Of a stretch of 63,184 nt of DNA, positions 35,180 through 44,442 are shown piece by piece. Position 1 is the first letter of the stretch; the number at the start of each line of letters is the position of its first letter. The position numbers and the translations under genes are program-made. The DNA lies in the NCBI GenBank assembly GCA_964522665.1, contig CAZFVY010000029.1, positions 1-63,184 on the forward strand, given 5' to 3'. This stretch comes from CAZFVY01 sp964522665. GTDB taxonomy: Bacteria > Verrucomicrobiota > Verrucomicrobiia > Limisphaerales > CAZFVY01. The notes below the pieces were generated by a model that was given only the letters and a program-made list of their open reading frames with translations, was not told the DNA's origin and made no database searches.

Positions 35180-35842
35180 ATGAAAACGACACCGTTTCTA
35201 TTCGTCGCTGGCGCCGCGTTGGCGGCGACTTTGTGCGCGAGTGACCCAAGCCGCGGCTTCCCCGTTGCGCGAGCCGCGGCCGAAGAGGCGCCTCCTGCGA
35301 AGGTCCCCGCGCTTACCCCGGCCATTGAGAACGAAATCCAAAAAAAGGGCCTGGCCATCGCCGCGGAGGCGTTTGGCGTGCTAAGCTCGCGCCTGGGCCG
35401 GGCCGTCGAGGAGGCTGGATATCCGAACGCCATCCGGTTTTGTTCCGTGCATGGCATCGCGCTGACCTCCTCGGTCGGCGTGACGAATCAAGTGGCGCTC
35501 CGCCGGGTCGCCCGCTTGGCGCGCAACCCGCAGAATCGCGCGGACGCAAATGAGCTGGCGATCATACGTCAGTTTGAAGACGACTTTAAGCGGGGCGTAA
35601 CGCCGAAGCCGGTCGTGTTCGCGAACAAACCGGACTATTTCACCTACTATGCGCCGTTGGCGCTGAATCTGCCCTTGTGTTTGAACTGTCACGGGACGCC
35701 GGGCGTGGACGTTAAGCCCGACTTGCTCGCCCTGATTCGCAAAACCTATCCGGCCGATGAGGCGATTGGGTTCAAACTGGGCCAGTTGCGGGGGCTTTGG
35801 AGCGTCGATTTCAAGCGCTCGGAATTCGCGCCAACTCCGTGA
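35180..35842 (+). CDS. DUF3365 (Tll0287-like) periplasmic c-type haem sensor-like protein
   Basis: This 220-residue protein has an N-terminal signal peptide (TTPFLFVAGAALAATLC, residues about 3-20). Its DUF3365 domain spans about 50-215 and includes FCSVHG at about 95, YYAPLALNLPLCLNCHGTPG with the haem site CLNCH at about 167-171, and the end GLWSVDFKR. Tll0287-like domains bind c-type haem in a PAS-like fold and are thought to sense redox or ligands; free-standing copies like this one lack an output domain. It precedes a nitroreductase and a flavin reductase gene, suggesting a redox theme, though gaps of ~120 bp do not prove an operon. Confidence 0.9.
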   Translation: MKTTPFLFVAGAALAATLCASDPSRGFPVARAAAEEAPPAKVPALTPAIENEIQKKGLAIAAEAFGVLSSRLGRAVEEAGYPNAIRFCSVHGIALTSSVGVTNQVALRRVARLARNPQNRADANELAIIRQFEDDFKRGVTPKPVVFANKPDYFTYYAPLALNLPLCLNCHGTPGVDVKPDLLALIRKTYPADEAIGFKLGQLRGLWSVDFKRSEFAPTP

Positions 35843-35961
35843 GCTGATCGATCAGCGGAGTCGATGGCGAGGCGAACGCATTGACCGCGCGTTGCTCTTT
35901 GGGCGCGCGCCGCCCGCGCGCCAGAGAACAGCCGACCGAAAACCGAACCCTGGAGAAGCTT

Positions 35962-36567
35962 ATGACGACCCAATCCCAAACCACGATGCCCCCAACCGCG
36001 ATGAGCGCGCTCGACGCGATCTATCACCGCCGTTCCGTGCGCGACTTCGCTTCGGAGCCTATCGACCCAGGAGTTATTCGCGCGCTGCTTGATGCCGCGG
36101 TACACGCCCCGACCGCGATGCACGAGGAGCCTTGGGCCTTCGTTATTATCGAGGACAAAAAGCAGCTGGACCGTCTATCGGAGAGCGTTCGTGAGCAGAT
36201 GCGGGTCGAGGCGCGAAATTTCGACGCTGGCCGGTCCAAACACCTGCTTGAGCTCGTGAATCAACCGGATTTCAACGCCTTCTATAACGCGGGAGTATTG
36301 ATCGTCATCTGCCGCAAATTCGAAGGGCCGTTCGTCGAGGCGGACTGCTGGCTCGCGGCGGAAAACCTCATGCTTGCCGCTTGCGCGAACGGGTTGGCCA
36401 CCTGTGTGATCGGCCTGGCGGTTTCCGCGCTGAACACGCCCGCGTGGAAGGCTGAGTTGCAAGTTCCCGCCGGCATGGCCACGGTCGCGCCCATTATCGT
36501 CGGCGTGGCCGCCCGGCAAATTCCGGCCGTGCCGCGCAAGCCGCCAGAGATACTGAATTGGAGATGA
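35962..36567 (+). CDS. Nitroreductase family protein
   Basis: This 201-residue protein has the short nitroreductase fold: IYHRRSVRDF (FMN-binding Arg pair), AAVHAPTAMHEEPWAFVII, and the C-terminal GVAARQIPAVPRKPPEIL. These enzymes use FMN and NAD(P)H to reduce nitro groups, quinones or flavins. ATG 35962 follows a purine-rich TGGAGAAG and begins just before the conserved region; the longer frame from 35881 is not family-like. It lies between the DUF3365 haem protein gene and a flavin reductase fragment. Confidence 0.92.
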   Translation: MTTQSQTTMPPTAMSALDAIYHRRSVRDFASEPIDPGVIRALLDAAVHAPTAMHEEPWAFVIIEDKKQLDRLSESVREQMRVEARNFDAGRSKHLLELVNQPDFNAFYNAGVLIVICRKFEGPFVEADCWLAAENLMLAACANGLATCVIGLAVSALNTPAWKAELQVPAGMATVAPIIVGVAARQIPAVPRKPPEILNWR

Positions 36568-36586
36568 CGCCGGCCTGCGCGCAGCC

Positions 36587-36997
36587 GTGAGTAGAAGCAC
36601 GTTACCTCTGTCGCAGGTTTTCCGTCTGATCGAGCCGGGGCCGGTCGTGCTGCTCACCACGGTCGCTGGCGGACGCGCGAATGTCATGACGATGTCATGG
36701 CACACGATGCTCGACTTTGAACCGCCGATCCTGGCCTGCGTCGTCAGCGGCCGTGATTACACGTTCGAACTGCTGAAGAAATCGCGCGAGTGCGTGATAA
36801 ACATCCCCACGGTCGAACTGGCCAAACAGGTGGTCGCCTGCGGCAACGCGACCGGCCGTACGATTGATAAGTTTAAGAAGTTCGGCCTTACTCCCTCCGC
36901 CGCGTCATGCGTGCGCGCGCCGCTCATCGACGAGTGTTACGCCCAGCTCGAGTGCCGCGTGATCGATACGTCCCTCGTCGCCCGGGGGGAAGATTGA
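36587..36997 (+). CDS. Flavin reductase domain protein, C-terminally truncated
   Basis: This 136-residue frame matches the first two thirds of flavin reductase-like (DIM6/NTAB) proteins: PVVLLTTVAGGRANVMTMSW (FMN loop), ECVINIPTVELA, and DECYAQLECRVIDTSLV. The usual 180-200-residue family continues with a NxFxxEVxxAW segment, but here the frame stops after ARGED and no continuing frame restores the C-terminus. It begins at GTG 36587, 20 bp after the nitroreductase, so it was probably in that operon. Likely nonfunctional or a partial domain. Confidence 0.75.
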   Translation: MSRSTLPLSQVFRLIEPGPVVLLTTVAGGRANVMTMSWHTMLDFEPPILACVVSGRDYTFELLKKSRECVINIPTVELAKQVVACGNATGRTIDKFKKFGLTPSAASCVRAPLIDECYAQLECRVIDTSLVARGED

Positions 36998-37073
36998 ACT
37001 TTTCACGAGCGCGATTTGGGCCGATATTCGCCCGCGAACCATGATTTGATCACAGCGTTCGGTTTTTGAGTTT

Positions 37074-37928
37074 ATGAGCATAAAGCGATTCGTTCGGAGC
37101 GGGGTCATCGGCTTGCTGGCGTGGGGTGCGATCGCCCGCTTGGCGGCGGCCGAAAGCGCCGGGGAGAAGATCGATGGCTTCCGCGATACGCCGATGTTGC
37201 CGGGCGGAAAATGGCATTTGCACGATCCCGACCGGCCGCAACCGCGGGTCGTCACGCCGGGCGCCACGTTCAGCCAGGGCGCGCCGCCGCCCTCGGACGC
37301 GGAGGTTCTTTTCGACGGCAAGGACCTCTCTAAATGGCAGAACAATCGGGGACAAGACGCCACCTGGCGCGTCGCCGATGGCTACGTGGAAACCGCCGCG
37401 CGGGGTGGCGGCATCCGGACGCGAGGCAAATGGGCCGACTTTCAATTGCATGTCGAATGGGCCGCTCCCACGCCGCCACGCGGCACCGGCCAGGGCCGCG
37501 GGAACAGTGGCGTGCTCATCAATGGCATGTATGAAGTGCAGGTCCTCGATTCTTATCAGGCCAAGACCTATCCCGATGGGCAGGCCGGCTCGATCTACGG
37601 ACAATCACCACCGCTGGTCAACGCCAGCAAACCGCCCGGCGAGTGGCAGTCTTACGATATTGTGTTCGAATCGCCGCGCTGGAACGAAAAAGGCGAATTG
37701 GTCAAGAAGGCCTACGTCACGGTCTTGCACAACGGGGTGCTGGTGCAGAATCATTACGAGTTCACCGGCAGCACCGATGGCATCAGCGCTGCGGTGCCTT
37801 GGAAAACGCTCGCGAAGTATGTCGGGCCGCACTCGCCCGAAGTCTTCATCGAATTGCAGGACCACAATAACCCCGTGCGCTACCGAAACATTTGGGTGCG
37901 CCCGATTGGCGAGGTCGATAAACCGTAG
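37074..37928 (+). CDS. Secreted DUF1080 (3-keto-disaccharide hydrolase domain) protein
   Basis: This 284-residue protein has a signal peptide (residues about 7-26, VRSGVIGLLAWGAIARLAAA) and one DUF1080 domain: LFDGKDLSKWQ at about 83-93, GNSGVLINGMYEVQVLDSY at about 142-160, and the closing VFIELQDHNNPVRYRNIWVR. The family is very abundant in PVC bacteria and is associated with exported hydrolysis of 3-ketosugars or surface glycans. Length is complete. No partner gene is adjacent. Confidence 0.93.
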   Translation: MSIKRFVRSGVIGLLAWGAIARLAAAESAGEKIDGFRDTPMLPGGKWHLHDPDRPQPRVVTPGATFSQGAPPPSDAEVLFDGKDLSKWQNNRGQDATWRVADGYVETAARGGGIRTRGKWADFQLHVEWAAPTPPRGTGQGRGNSGVLINGMYEVQVLDSYQAKTYPDGQAGSIYGQSPPLVNASKPPGEWQSYDIVFESPRWNEKGELVKKAYVTVLHNGVLVQNHYEFTGSTDGISAAVPWKTLAKYVGPHSPEVFIELQDHNNPVRYRNIWVRPIGEVDKP

Positions 37929-37934
37929 CGCCGC

Positions 37935-38486
37935 TCACGTTCGCGCGAGGCGCTCGAGCAGCGGCCTTAAATCCTCGAGGCCGAGCGTCGCCATCTCGGG
38001 TTGTTTCCCGCGGTCATCGTAGCGGCGCAGCCGGACGCTGCGGTCGAAGTGCGGATGGCGCTCGAACTCCCGTGCTTCCCCGTCGGTCATCGCCCCGCCT
38101 TGCAGCGCCAGACTCTTGCGGGAGGATTCCGAGAGGCCACCCAAATAGTCCGGCTCCTTCCCGCAAAGGTAACGCTTCGCCGCCGCATGGAGACGGATTG
38201 GTTCGATGACCTCCGCGGGAAACCACGCGGAGAGCCGGTTGGCTCCGATTTGTTCATGGCGGGCGTCCACGCCGCGGTCAGCGATGTCTTCGCCCAAGTC
38301 ATGCAGCAGATGCCCGTAGTCGTGCAGGAAGCAGGCGGCGACCAGCGCTGATTCCTCGCCGGCGCGCTGGGCGAGCGTGGCGCACTGGAGGGCGTGTTCT
38401 TGCTCCGAGACGCCCTCGCCGTACGCGCGATGGCCGCGCTCGCGAAAGACATTCAGGATTTCGGTGGCGATTTCGTTCGGACTCAC
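37935..38486 (-). CDS. PhnZ-like HD-domain protein (possible phosphonate oxygenase)
   Basis: This 183-residue HD protein has an HxHDxGH-type metal site: EQEHALQCATLAQRAG (first His), then FLHDYGHLLHDLG (HD pair), DARHEQIGA, RLHAAAKRYLC (His and Lys), and DDRGK near the end. The pattern GVSEQEHALQ ... LALQGGAMTDGEA matches the HDIG protein TIGR03276/PhnZ, a mixed-valence diiron oxygenase that cleaves 2-amino-1-hydroxyethylphosphonate or related C-P bonds. No phnY dioxygenase or transport gene is nearby, so the substrate is uncertain. GTG 38486 is preferred to TTG 38522. It is convergent with the DUF1080 gene (6-bp gap). Confidence 0.85.
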   Translation of the reverse strand: MSPNEIATEILNVFRERGHRAYGEGVSEQEHALQCATLAQRAGEESALVAACFLHDYGHLLHDLGEDIADRGVDARHEQIGANRLSAWFPAEVIEPIRLHAAAKRYLCGKEPDYLGGLSESSRKSLALQGGAMTDGEAREFERHPHFDRSVRLRRYDDRGKQPEMATLGLEDLRPLLERLART

Positions 38487-38638
38487 GAGCGTGATTCTTA
38501 GCTGGGATTTGGTCGGCCTCAAGAAACGATTTGCTATACCTCGGAAGATTGTCGCTTCCGTCGTCGGGCTGGCCGATCAAGCAAGCGCCAACCGGAGGCC
38601 CGGGCGTGGTCGAGGCGCGCTTGGGGCGGAGCGGCGCG

Positions 38639-41600
38639 TCAGGCGCGGGCGCCGCTTCCGGGCGCCGACGCGTTCGGCGTGGGTCGCAGGACGCGGGCGA
38701 TGGTCTCGGCGAGCGTGGCCGGCGAGTAGGGTTTCATGAGCAATTCCCGGATTCCGATCCGTTGGACGGACTCGGCCGTCATGCGCGCGTTGTAACCGGT
38801 CGTGATGACGATCGGCGTCGTCGGGCGAATCTCCCACAGTTTGGTGGCCAATTGCAGGCCCGTCATGCGGGGCATGGTCAAATCCGTGACCACGAGGTCA
38901 AATTGTTCGGGTCGCTCCGCGAAGCGCTCCAAGGCGTCGTGGCCGCTGAGGCTGGTCGTCACGCGGTAGCCCAGGCGCGTCAGGTAGCGCCCGCCGGCGT
39001 CGGCCAGCGATTTTTCGTCATCAACGAACAGCACGCGCTGGCCCGCGCCCGGGCTTGGCGCCGCCGTCGGTCGAGCCTCTTCGTCTGGCGCGTCTTGAAC
39101 GCAGGGCAGGTAGATCTTAAAGGTCGTTCCCCGGCCGACCTCACTGGTCACCGTGATCGCGCCCCCGTGGTTTTTCACAATGCCATGAACGACCGACAAT
39201 CCAAGACCGGTGCCTTCGCCCGGCGCCTTCGTGGTGAAGAACGGGTCAAAAATCCGCCGCCGCACGGTCTCGCTCATTCCGTGGCCGGTGTCGGCGACCG
39301 ACAGGACGACGCAACGGCCGGCCGCCAGCCCGGACAGCGCCTGCGCGGTCTCGATATCGATGACCTCACAAGCGACCCGGGCCTCGAGCGAGCCTCCGCG
39401 TTCCTGCATCGCGTGTCCCGCGTTCGTCGCCAGGTTCATCAGCACCTGGTGCATTTGGGTGGCGTCGGCGAGGACGACCGGGATCGCGCCCTCGACCTTG
39501 AGGCGGATTTCAATCGTGCTGGGCAACGTGGCCCGGATCAGCTTGAACGCTTCCTGCGCGATGAGGTGCAATTGCACGGGCTTGCGGGAGTGCTCCTGGA
39601 GCCGGCTGAAGGTCAATATCTGTTTAATCACCTCTTTCGCGCGGTGCGCGGCCTTGCTGATTTCGGCCAGGTCGGCCTGCAGTTCGCCGTTGTCGGGCGC
39701 GTCGTCCTTCGCCAGGCCGACGTACCCGAGGATGGCGCCGACGATATTGTTGAAATCGTGGGCCATGCCGCCGGCCAGCGTGCCGATCGCCTCCATTCGT
39801 TGGGCATGGTAAAACTGCGTCTCCAGCGATTTCTTTTCCGTCACGTCGGAATCGATGGATAGGATCGCCGCGGGGCGGCCCTCGGCGTCGCGCAGCAAAG
39901 TCCAATGGCTGTCAACGATCACTTCCTTTCCCTGCCGATTTAAAATCCGCAGGTCCCCACGCCAGTTCCCGTTCTCCAGCAGCCGCGCCTTCGCGTCGGC
40001 GAGCGCCGCAGGGATGCCGCGCGCCAGGTCCGCCAACTTCTGACCGCGCGCCTCGTGCGCCGCCCAGCCGTAAAGGTCCTGGGCGCCGCGGTTCCAAAAG
40101 GAAATTCGATCCTCCAGGTCTCGGACGAAGATCGCGTCATTGGCCAAGTCGAGCAAATCGGCTTGTTGCCGGAGTCGCTCGTCGGCCTCGCGCCGCTCGG
40201 TGATATCACGGGAGATGACCACGAAGCGGCGTTCCCCGGCGGAAGTGCGGAAGGTGTGGGTGGAGGATTCCAGGCTGCGCCAGGAACCATTGCCGTGACG
40301 GGCGCGGTAAACAAAGATGGTGGCCTCTTGGGCCAGAACGGCGGCGACCTTGGCCAGGTCATCCGGATGCACCAAGTCCAGAAGGTTCGTGCCGACCAGG
40401 GCCTCCGGCTGGTGCCCGCTGAGTTTGACGTGGTTCGGACTGACGTAAAGGGCGCGGCCGTCCGGGGTCATTTCGCATACGAGATCGTTCGAGTTCTCGA
40501 CCAGCAGGCGGTAACGCTCTTCGCTTTTGCGCAGGTCAAGCTCGGACCGCTTGGCCTCGGTGATGTCGCGGATCACCGACAAAAGGCATTCCTCGCCCTC
40601 CACCTCGACTTTTTCAGCGGTGAGGACGCCGGAACGGATTTCACCGCTCTTGGTTCGGAAATCGTGGGGTAAATCGCGCACGTAACCATCGCGCCGCAGC
40701 GACTCGATCAGCGACTCTCGATCCACCTCGCGCGGCCAGACGCGAAGCTCAAACACGGTTTTGCCAATCGCCTCATCGCGCTGGTAACCGGTGTTGCGGA
40801 CGAAGCCTTCATTAACCTCGATCAACCGGCCCTCCGCCAGAGAAGTGATCACGATGGTGTCCGGGCTGGCGTGGAAGGCTTTGGAGAATTTTTCTTCCGA
40901 CTTGAGAATCGCCAATTCCGCGTTTTTCTGCTCGGTGATGTCCGTGTTCGAACCGGCCAGACGAACCGGTTTTGCATCGTCGTCCCAAATCGCCTGCGCG
41001 CGCGACCGGAACCAGCGGTAGTCACCCAATTTCGTGCGCAGTCGAAACTCGGTGTCGTAGCGATCGCGCTTTTCCAAATGGGCCTTGATTCGCGACCAAG
41101 TCGATTCCGCGTCGTCTGGATGGAGATGCTCGCTGAAAGTGAAAAGGTGGTTGGGCAGCTCGTGCTCGGAATAACCGAGCTGCTCCTTCCACCGGGGCGA
41201 GTAATAGACTTCATTGGTCAGAATGTTCCAATCGAACAGGCCGTCCATCGAGCCGCGCACGGCCAGTTCGTAGCGTTCTTCGCTTTGGCGCAGCGCTTGT
41301 TCGGCTTCCAATCGTTGCAACGCCGAGGTGATGATTTCGCCGACGATTTTCAACAGCGCGATCGCGTCCGGCGTCCAGGTCTTCTCCGCGCGCAACGAAT
41401 CGAAACCGACGCCGCCAACCACCGTTCCGCCGATGACGCGGGGAATGATCAGCATCGATTTGACGCCGCCGGCCTCCATCGCCGCGCGCTCGGCGTCGGC
41501 TTCGGCCGCCAGCTCGTTCACCCGGGCGACGTGGATCAGTTCACCTCTCAGGAGAGCTCCGGTTAGGAAGGGAAACCGTGACACGGGCACCCGCTGGTAC

Positions 41601-43327
41601 CTTGGCTTGACTGGAATGATCCCTTCGGCGCACCACTCGTGAACGATGGACTGGCACGGCTCACGTTCATTGACGTAGCTTGAGACCCAGGCGCGATCGA
41701 CGCCGACGAACTCGCTCGCTGATTTCAAGGTTTGAAATATCTCCGTCGCCGCCTGATCGGCCCGCAAATGGATCAGGCGCGTGGAAATCGACGTAATCAG
41801 CGACTCAACCTTAAGCCGATACTCGATCGCCGCTTCCGCCTGACGGCGCCGGGATTCCCGTTCGGCTGACTCGGTCGCCAGCCCCAGGTTGTCCGCCAGC
41901 GCGTTGAGCAGGCGCAGCTCTTCCTCGTTGAAGTAGCCCACTTGGTCGGCGTAAACCACCACGATCCCCAGGCATCCCGCGGCGGTATTCAGGGGAAAGG
42001 CGGCGCAGGAGCGGTAGTCGCGCGCCAGCGCTTGTTCGCGCCACGGAAACGAGGGATCGTTCTCAATGTCGTTGGAAAAGGCGAACTCTCCGGTCCGAAA
42101 GGCGACGCCCGCCGGCCCGCGGCCTTCGGGCACGTTCCGCGTGGAAATCGTAATGAGATCGAGGTAGCCGTCGTCCACTCCCCAACGAACGGCGGGTCGC
42201 AGCGTGCTGGTGGCCGGATCGTGGAGGGCGACCCAGGCCAGGCGGAACTGCCCCTGCTCGACGGCGATCCGGCACGCCTGCTCGTACAACGTTCGCGGAT
42301 CGCGGGTCCGGACAATCGCCTCATTGATGCCGCTGGAGACGGCGTAGAGTCGGTTGAGTCTCCGGATGCGCCCGTCCGACGCCTTGAACTCGGTGATATC
42401 ACGCGAGACGATGACGCAACGCTGGTCGCCCCGGGAGGTCTGGAACTGCCGGCCAAACGATTCGAACCAACGCCATGAGCCGCCCCGGTGGCGCATCCGG
42501 TAGCTGGCGGCCCCTTCCTTTTGCGCCAGTAATTGTTGTAATCTCCGCAGATCATTGGGGTGGACGAGGTGGAAGCTAACGGTGTTCATCAATTGCTCGG
42601 CGGCGTAGCCGAGCACGGCCTCGTGATTGGGGCTGACGTAGAAGTAGGTTCCGTCAACCCCGATCTCCGCGACCAGGTCGCTCGAGTTTTCGACCAGCAG
42701 GCGGTAGCGTTCCTCACTGACCCGGAGAGCGCTTTCGATTCGGCCCCGCTCCGTCAACTCGTCGCGCGAGCGCCGCAAGGCGTCCCGCAGTGACCGGGCG
42801 AAGATGTTTTGCGTGCCGCCGACCACGGCGATGGCGAGCAGATTGGACAGCCAGAGCGCCACGGCGTCGTGACTGACGGTATTGAAGGGCAGAAGATTCT
42901 TCTGTTTGGCGTAAACCAGGCCCAGCTCCAGTAAGACGCAAATGGCGCCGGTGAGGAAGCCCGCGCGCCCGCCCAACAGGACTCCAGAAAAGAAGACCAC
43001 CGGCAGAAAGGCGACGATCACGGGCGCGCGCATGCCGCCCGCCGTCCACGCCAACCCGGTGATGAGCGTCACCAATCCGGCAACCAACAGGATACTCGCG
43101 TCACGGGGACGGCCGCGGCGGTTGAGTCCCAGCAAGCCCAACCCGCCGAGCTCCACGACGCCGAAGGCCAGGAGATTGCGGCGCGTGTTTTCGGGAAAAG
43201 CAAAGATTTCGCAGGGGATCATGATCGCCACGACGACCATCAGGATTCCCAGGACGGCATGAACCATGCCCGCCTCCCGGGTTTGCTCAGGCTCGGGAAA
43301 GACGGGCGCTTTAAGGAACTCGCGCAT
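38639..43327 (-). CDS. Giant membrane hybrid histidine kinase with multiple PAS/GAF domains
   Basis: This 1562-residue protein has about six N-terminal membrane helices (residues about 25-195, MASE1-like), then PAS (about 220-340), GAF (about 340-490), a second GAF with FVGVDRAWVSSYVNERE (about 520-690), and three further PAS units, followed by HisKA with GGMAHDFNNI (His about 1190), HATPase (SGTGLG-type loop) and a C-terminal REC with phospho-Asp in FDLVVTDLTMPRM (about 1482). It is the last gene of the cheB-cheR operon, 160 bp downstream of cheR on the same strand, implying it feeds into or from the chemosensory system. ATG 43327 (MREFLKAPVF) is preferred to the start 36 bp upstream. Confidence 0.93.
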   Translation of the reverse strand: MREFLKAPVFPEPEQTREAGMVHAVLGILMVVVAIMIPCEIFAFPENTRRNLLAFGVVELGGLGLLGLNRRGRPRDASILLVAGLVTLITGLAWTAGGMRAPVIVAFLPVVFFSGVLLGGRAGFLTGAICVLLELGLVYAKQKNLLPFNTVSHDAVALWLSNLLAIAVVGGTQNIFARSLRDALRRSRDELTERGRIESALRVSEERYRLLVENSSDLVAEIGVDGTYFYVSPNHEAVLGYAAEQLMNTVSFHLVHPNDLRRLQQLLAQKEGAASYRMRHRGGSWRWFESFGRQFQTSRGDQRCVIVSRDITEFKASDGRIRRLNRLYAVSSGINEAIVRTRDPRTLYEQACRIAVEQGQFRLAWVALHDPATSTLRPAVRWGVDDGYLDLITISTRNVPEGRGPAGVAFRTGEFAFSNDIENDPSFPWREQALARDYRSCAAFPLNTAAGCLGIVVVYADQVGYFNEEELRLLNALADNLGLATESAERESRRRQAEAAIEYRLKVESLITSISTRLIHLRADQAATEIFQTLKSASEFVGVDRAWVSSYVNEREPCQSIVHEWCAEGIIPVKPRYQRVPVSRFPFLTGALLRGELIHVARVNELAAEADAERAAMEAGGVKSMLIIPRVIGGTVVGGVGFDSLRAEKTWTPDAIALLKIVGEIITSALQRLEAEQALRQSEERYELAVRGSMDGLFDWNILTNEVYYSPRWKEQLGYSEHELPNHLFTFSEHLHPDDAESTWSRIKAHLEKRDRYDTEFRLRTKLGDYRWFRSRAQAIWDDDAKPVRLAGSNTDITEQKNAELAILKSEEKFSKAFHASPDTIVITSLAEGRLIEVNEGFVRNTGYQRDEAIGKTVFELRVWPREVDRESLIESLRRDGYVRDLPHDFRTKSGEIRSGVLTAEKVEVEGEECLLSVIRDITEAKRSELDLRKSEERYRLLVENSNDLVCEMTPDGRALYVSPNHVKLSGHQPEALVGTNLLDLVHPDDLAKVAAVLAQEATIFVYRARHGNGSWRSLESSTHTFRTSAGERRFVVISRDITERREADERLRQQADLLDLANDAIFVRDLEDRISFWNRGAQDLYGWAAHEARGQKLADLARGIPAALADAKARLLENGNWRGDLRILNRQGKEVIVDSHWTLLRDAEGRPAAILSIDSDVTEKKSLETQFYHAQRMEAIGTLAGGMAHDFNNIVGAILGYVGLAKDDAPDNGELQADLAEISKAAHRAKEVIKQILTFSRLQEHSRKPVQLHLIAQEAFKLIRATLPSTIEIRLKVEGAIPVVLADATQMHQVLMNLATNAGHAMQERGGSLEARVACEVIDIETAQALSGLAAGRCVVLSVADTGHGMSETVRRRIFDPFFTTKAPGEGTGLGLSVVHGIVKNHGGAITVTSEVGRGTTFKIYLPCVQDAPDEEARPTAAPSPGAGQRVLFVDDEKSLADAGGRYLTRLGYRVTTSLSGHDALERFAERPEQFDLVVTDLTMPRMTGLQLATKLWEIRPTTPIVITTGYNARMTAESVQRIGIRELLMKPYSPATLAETIARVLRPTPNASAPGSGARA

Positions 43328-43486
43328 CGGGAGCAACCGTATGCCTTGCGGCGTGGTCGGCAAGAATAAATGGGGCGTCGTCAGCCGCCAACCCTGAGTT
43401 TGGCGAGCCTCGACGGCCGCTTACCACCGCCCGTGCCGCGCCACCTCTCATGCGTTCCTTTCACTGCTTCCCGGGCGAGCGATGAC

Positions 43487-44431
43487 TCAGGCGGCGCACG
43501 CGGCGGCCGGATGGCAAAACGCCGGCAGCGCCGGGCGCGGAATGGGGATGAAATGAGGGGCGATGGTCTGGCTCAGCGCATAGGGCGGCTGAGACGCCAC
43601 GCTCTCGGTTCGGCCGATCAATTGGTAGCTGACCGCCTTATCCAGTTGGACGCGCCGGAACGAATCGTCCACGTTCAAGGTCGATTCCGCGCCGCCGAGG
43701 AACAGATAACCATCGGGCCGCAACGCCTTGGCCAGGCGGCGGAAGATCTCGCGCTTGGTTTCGAGGCCGAAATAGATCAGGACATTGCGGATGAAGATGA
43801 GGTCCATCGGCGGGAGGACGGGCCAAAAGCCAGCGAGGTTCATTTGGCGGAACTCGACCAAATGTCGGATCCGGTCCTGGACCACCCAATCGGCTCCGTG
43901 CCGGGTAAAGTACTTGTTCAAGTACGGCGCCGGCAGCCCGCGCCGGACTTCCAGTTCGGTGTAGCGAGCGTCGCGCGCGCGTTGCAAAACTTCCGCGTTG
44001 ATGTCGGTCGCCAGGAATTCCAACTGCCAGGAGGCGAGCTGCGGAAAATGCTCCTGGAGCAACATCGCGATGGAGTAAGGCTCCTGGCCGGTCGAACTGG
44101 CGGCGCACCAAATCGTCAGTTTGCGCTGACTCGCGCGCCGCTTGAGCAGGTCGGGAATGACCTGCTTTTGGAGGGCGGTGAAGGGATGGACGTCCCGGAA
44201 AAAGAAGGTCTCGTTCGTGGTCATCGCGTCCACGGCGGCCTGGTGTTCGCCGCCGACGCGGCTGCATTGCAAACGGTGGATGAGTTGATTGAGGGAACTG
44301 AAGCCCAGTCGGCGGGCGACGGGAAGCAGCCGGGACTCGATCATCCATTCCTTGCCATCTTCCAGGGTGATCGCGGACAGGTCATAGACCAGCTTGCGGA
44401 TGTAGGCGAACTCGGTGGCGGTAATAGACAT
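43487..44431 (-). CDS. cheR: CheR chemoreceptor glutamate methyltransferase
   Basis: This 314-residue protein has a CheR N-terminal helix bundle (about 1-75: FAYIRKLVYDLSAITLEDGK) and a SAM-dependent catalytic domain with IWCAASSTGQEPYSIAM (SAM loop, about 105-120), FLATDINAEVL, FRQMNL and DLIFIRNVLIYF, the last a slight variant of the usual CRNVLIYF. It methylates glutamates on chemoreceptors using SAM, opposing CheB. ATG 44431 gives the normal N-terminus; the open frame continues far upstream through cheB in the wrong register. It is 11 bp downstream of cheB. No C-terminal TPR extension is present. Confidence 0.95.
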   Translation of the reverse strand: MSITATEFAYIRKLVYDLSAITLEDGKEWMIESRLLPVARRLGFSSLNQLIHRLQCSRVGGEHQAAVDAMTTNETFFFRDVHPFTALQKQVIPDLLKRRASQRKLTIWCAASSTGQEPYSIAMLLQEHFPQLASWQLEFLATDINAEVLQRARDARYTELEVRRGLPAPYLNKYFTRHGADWVVQDRIRHLVEFRQMNLAGFWPVLPPMDLIFIRNVLIYFGLETKREIFRRLAKALRPDGYLFLGGAESTLNVDDSFRRVQLDKAVSYQLIGRTESVASQPPYALSQTIAPHFIPIPRPALPAFCHPAAACAA

Positions 44432-44442
44432 AGATGTATTGG

